Assembly (NCBI GenBank): GCA_017882585.1
Contig: JADGPF010000053.1
Location: 1-32,819, forward strand
Source of the DNA: Thermoleophilia bacterium
GTDB lineage: Bacteria; Actinomycetota; Thermoleophilia; Miltoncostaeales; Miltoncostaeaceae
Reading direction: 5' to 3'
Length of the DNA stretch: 32,819 nt
In this document: positions 32,698-32,819 of the stretch, piece after piece
Layout: every line of letters begins with the position of its first letter
How positions within the stretch are numbered: position 1 is the stretch's first letter
Position numbers and translations under genes: made by a program
The notes under the pieces: model-generated
Databases searched by the model: none
What the model was told of the DNA's origin: nothing
The model's input: the letters and a program-made list of their open reading frames with translations, nothing else

Positions 32698-32819
32698 GCG
32701 CGGCCCGCGTCGTGTGCACGCAGCACGCCGGCAAGGACGCCCGGGCGGTTGGTGAGGATGCCGTTGACCCCGTCCCGTACGAGGCGCTCCATCTGGCGGG
32801 GGTCGTCCACCGTCCCCGC
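32694..32819 (-). CDS. Glycerophosphodiester phosphodiesterase, C-terminal fragment (truncated by window edge)
   Basis: The minus frame is open from the right edge to TAG at 32696-32694. The 41 visible residues include TVDDPRQMERLVRDG and VNGILTNRPGVL, the last strand and helix of the GDPD TIM barrel, where the VxGIxTNRP pattern is diagnostic. The family hydrolyses glycerophosphodiesters to glycerol-3-phosphate and an alcohol. Catalytic residues lie outside the window. Family assignment rests on a short but distinctive segment. Confidence 0.75.
   Translation of the reverse strand, partial: AGTVDDPRQMERLVRDGVNGILTNRPGVLAGVLRAHDAGRA

Noticed and set aside
1-32819. CRISPR array, insertion sequence or intact tRNA/rRNA gene
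   Set aside because: No regularly spaced repeats, transposase motifs or complete cloverleafs were found; only tRNA-like fragments are present.

Overview
The window is high-GC and densely coded. Genes often overlap by ATGA or GTGA, and several lack a Shine-Dalgarno sequence but have a TANNNT box 6-9 bases before the start codon, which suggests leaderless transcription. Together with an F420/luciferase-type monooxygenase domain, a PadR regulator with a His/Gly-rich N-terminus, a LytR_C protein, glcDEF and an aa3-type oxidase, this points to a high-GC actinobacterium, perhaps Thermoleophilia (Solirubrobacterales or Gaiellales). The lineage is an inference; no rRNA or other marker is present.

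Layout: 1-723 is the 3' part of a medium-chain alcohol dehydrogenase closed by a perfect 21-bp hairpin. 781-4230 is thinly coded and looks eroded. It holds two small alpha-beta-barrel-like proteins, a padR gene with its own promoter and palindrome, three tRNA-like fragments that do not fold into complete cloverleafs, and a pseudogene broken by a one-base deletion. 4231-5288 (-) is a two-gene membrane operon. 5501-8286 (+) is an operon for a carboxylic acid: a short leader ORF, a benzoate-CoA-ligase-family enzyme, a hotdog thioesterase and a BadH-like short-chain dehydrogenase. 8294-10659 (-) holds a GT-C-like membrane protein and a HAD hydrolase. 10725-12844 (+) holds a CapA-like protein and an epoxide hydrolase. 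12845-15939 (-) holds a LytR_C protein overlapping a gene that fuses a luciferase-like monooxygenase to a second benzoate-CoA-ligase-family enzyme. 16188-19019 (+) is a DEAH helicase with a long C-terminal region and Arg-rich tail, then a small acidic protein.

19016-24040 (-) is a four-gene flavoprotein/glycolate oxidase operon (FAD amine-oxidase-like protein, glcD, glcE, glcF). 24169-26469 (+) encodes a small two-helix membrane protein, heme O synthase (ctaB) and an MFS transporter. 26596-31260 (+) encodes a cytochrome c oxidase: subunit II, subunit I, subunit III and a cytochrome c lipoprotein. ctaB makes the heme precursor this oxidase needs. Subunit I is the most striking gene of the window: after a complete A2-type catalytic core it carries about 280 extra residues that read as two tandem universal-stress-protein-like domains. 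The window ends with a short-chain dehydrogenase, a VanX-like dipeptidase and the 3' end of a glycerophosphodiester phosphodiesterase on the minus strand.

Best candidates for something new: the oxidase subunit I-Usp fusion, the monooxygenase-CoA ligase fusion, and the decayed tRNA-like cluster around padR. No CRISPR array, insertion sequence or intact RNA gene was found.
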